From: Gammaproteobacteria bacterium
GTDB lineage: Bacteria; Pseudomonadota; Gammaproteobacteria; Pseudomonadales; Azotimanducaceae
Length of the DNA: 64,000 nt
NCBI GenBank assembly: GCA_026708185.1
Contig: JAPOVK010000016.1
Location: forward strand, 140,290 to 204,289
Direction of reading: 5' to 3'
Positions 63,816 through 64,000 of the stretch are shown here, one piece after another. Position 1 is the stretch's first letter, and every line of letters begins with the position of its first letter. A program made the translations under genes and the position numbers. The notes beneath the pieces were generated by a model, which was given only the letters and a program-made list of their open reading frames with translations, was not told where the DNA came from and did no database searches.

Positions 63816-64000
63816 CTAGCGCTCCGTCGGATCCGCGCCGTCCCGCGGCGCGCCGGTGCCGCTCGAACCCATGAACAGCGTCTCGCCGTTGGTGAACGTC
63901 ATGCGCCGGCCGTTGGCGCGCATCGCGCGGTCCTTGCCCTGGTAGCCGTCGATCACCACCACCGTGCCGATCGGCACCGTGTTGCGCGTGATGCCCCGGC
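63816..64000 (-). CDS. C-terminal part of a small protein, possibly DUF6152-like (truncated by window edge)
   Basis: A minus-strand frame enters from the window end and stops at TAG 63816-63818, 4 nt upstream of the amidohydrolase start. The visible residues TVPIGTVVVIDGYQGKDRAM, RANGRRMTFTNGETLFMGSS and GTGAPRDGADPTER resemble the tail of small exported beta-rich DUF6152-type proteins that accompany PQQ proteins. That identification is tentative. It is probably the preceding gene of the operon. Confidence 0.6.
   Translation of the reverse strand, partial: RGITRNTVPIGTVVVIDGYQGKDRAMRANGRRMTFTNGETLFMGSSGTGAPRDGADPTER

Noticed and set aside
1..64000. CRISPR arrays, rRNA, tRNA and insertion-sequence ends
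   Set aside because: No regularly spaced short repeats, no recognisable ribosomal or tRNA sequence and no transposase were seen by reading. A covariance-model tRNA scan and an IS search would be needed to exclude small or degraded examples.

Overview
The window is 64 kb of GC-rich DNA (roughly two thirds G+C by eye) from a Gram-negative bacterium. Evidence for this is a TonB-dependent receptor, lipobox-bearing binding proteins, periplasmic quinoproteins, c-type haem motifs and a Tat substrate. SelO with a Cys-rich tail, a two-dioxygenase PhyH pair and the peptide and iron ABC systems suggest an uncultured, probably gammaproteobacterial, heterotroph. That placement is an inference and was not tested phylogenetically. 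I recognised no rRNA, tRNA, insertion sequence or CRISPR array.

Layout. 0-13 kb is chromosomal housekeeping and uptake: an FbpB/FbpC-type ABC pair, selO overlapping a secreted isoaspartyl methyltransferase-like gene, two overlapping phytanoyl-CoA dioxygenases, a LivK-type lipoprotein, GTP cyclohydrolase I, a tartrate/D-malate-type dehydrogenase and an Oar-like TonB receptor. 13.4-25 kb is an orphan polyamine-type binding protein and then a complete dipeptide/oligopeptide ABC operon. Its binding-protein gene exists twice in almost identical form, and two VapBC-type toxin-antitoxin modules sit between the copies. 25-33 kb has two tandem paralogous membrane proteins facing a six-gene DUF4129-DUF4350-MoxR-DUF58-SpoIIM-RDD operon.

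33-44 kb mixes accessory and metabolic genes: an AAA/DUF4143 ATPase, a PPOX-fold protein, an orphan antitoxin, a MATE pump, a D-aminoacylase-type amidohydrolase, a SnoaL-like protein, a DUF1501 Tat protein with a large dihaem partner, and adenine deaminase. 44.8-55 kb is an accessory island rich in P-loop ATPases and predicted nucleases: a frameshifted AAA-nuclease pseudogene, an HNH protein, an AAA/DUF4143 ATPase, a Uma2 protein, an EEP-fold enzyme, a STAND-like AAA-wHTH-TPR ATPase and an MrcB_N-DUF3883 fusion. Several genes here and in the toxin-antitoxin loci carry their own palindrome shortly upstream of the start, which suggests individual autoregulation. This island is the best candidate for undescribed biology. 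56-64 kb is a minus-strand periplasmic quinoprotein cluster: a small C-terminal fragment, an amidohydrolase lipoprotein, two tandem paralogous PQQ dehydrogenases and a third PQQ propeller with an inserted cytochrome c domain. A HicB-like remnant lies inside the cluster.

Working together: the peptide ABC operon, D-aminoacylase, amidohydrolase and PQQ dehydrogenases point to scavenging of peptides, modified amino acids and alcohols or sugars. The nuclease/ATPase island and the toxin-antitoxin genes look like horizontally acquired, partly decaying accessory DNA.
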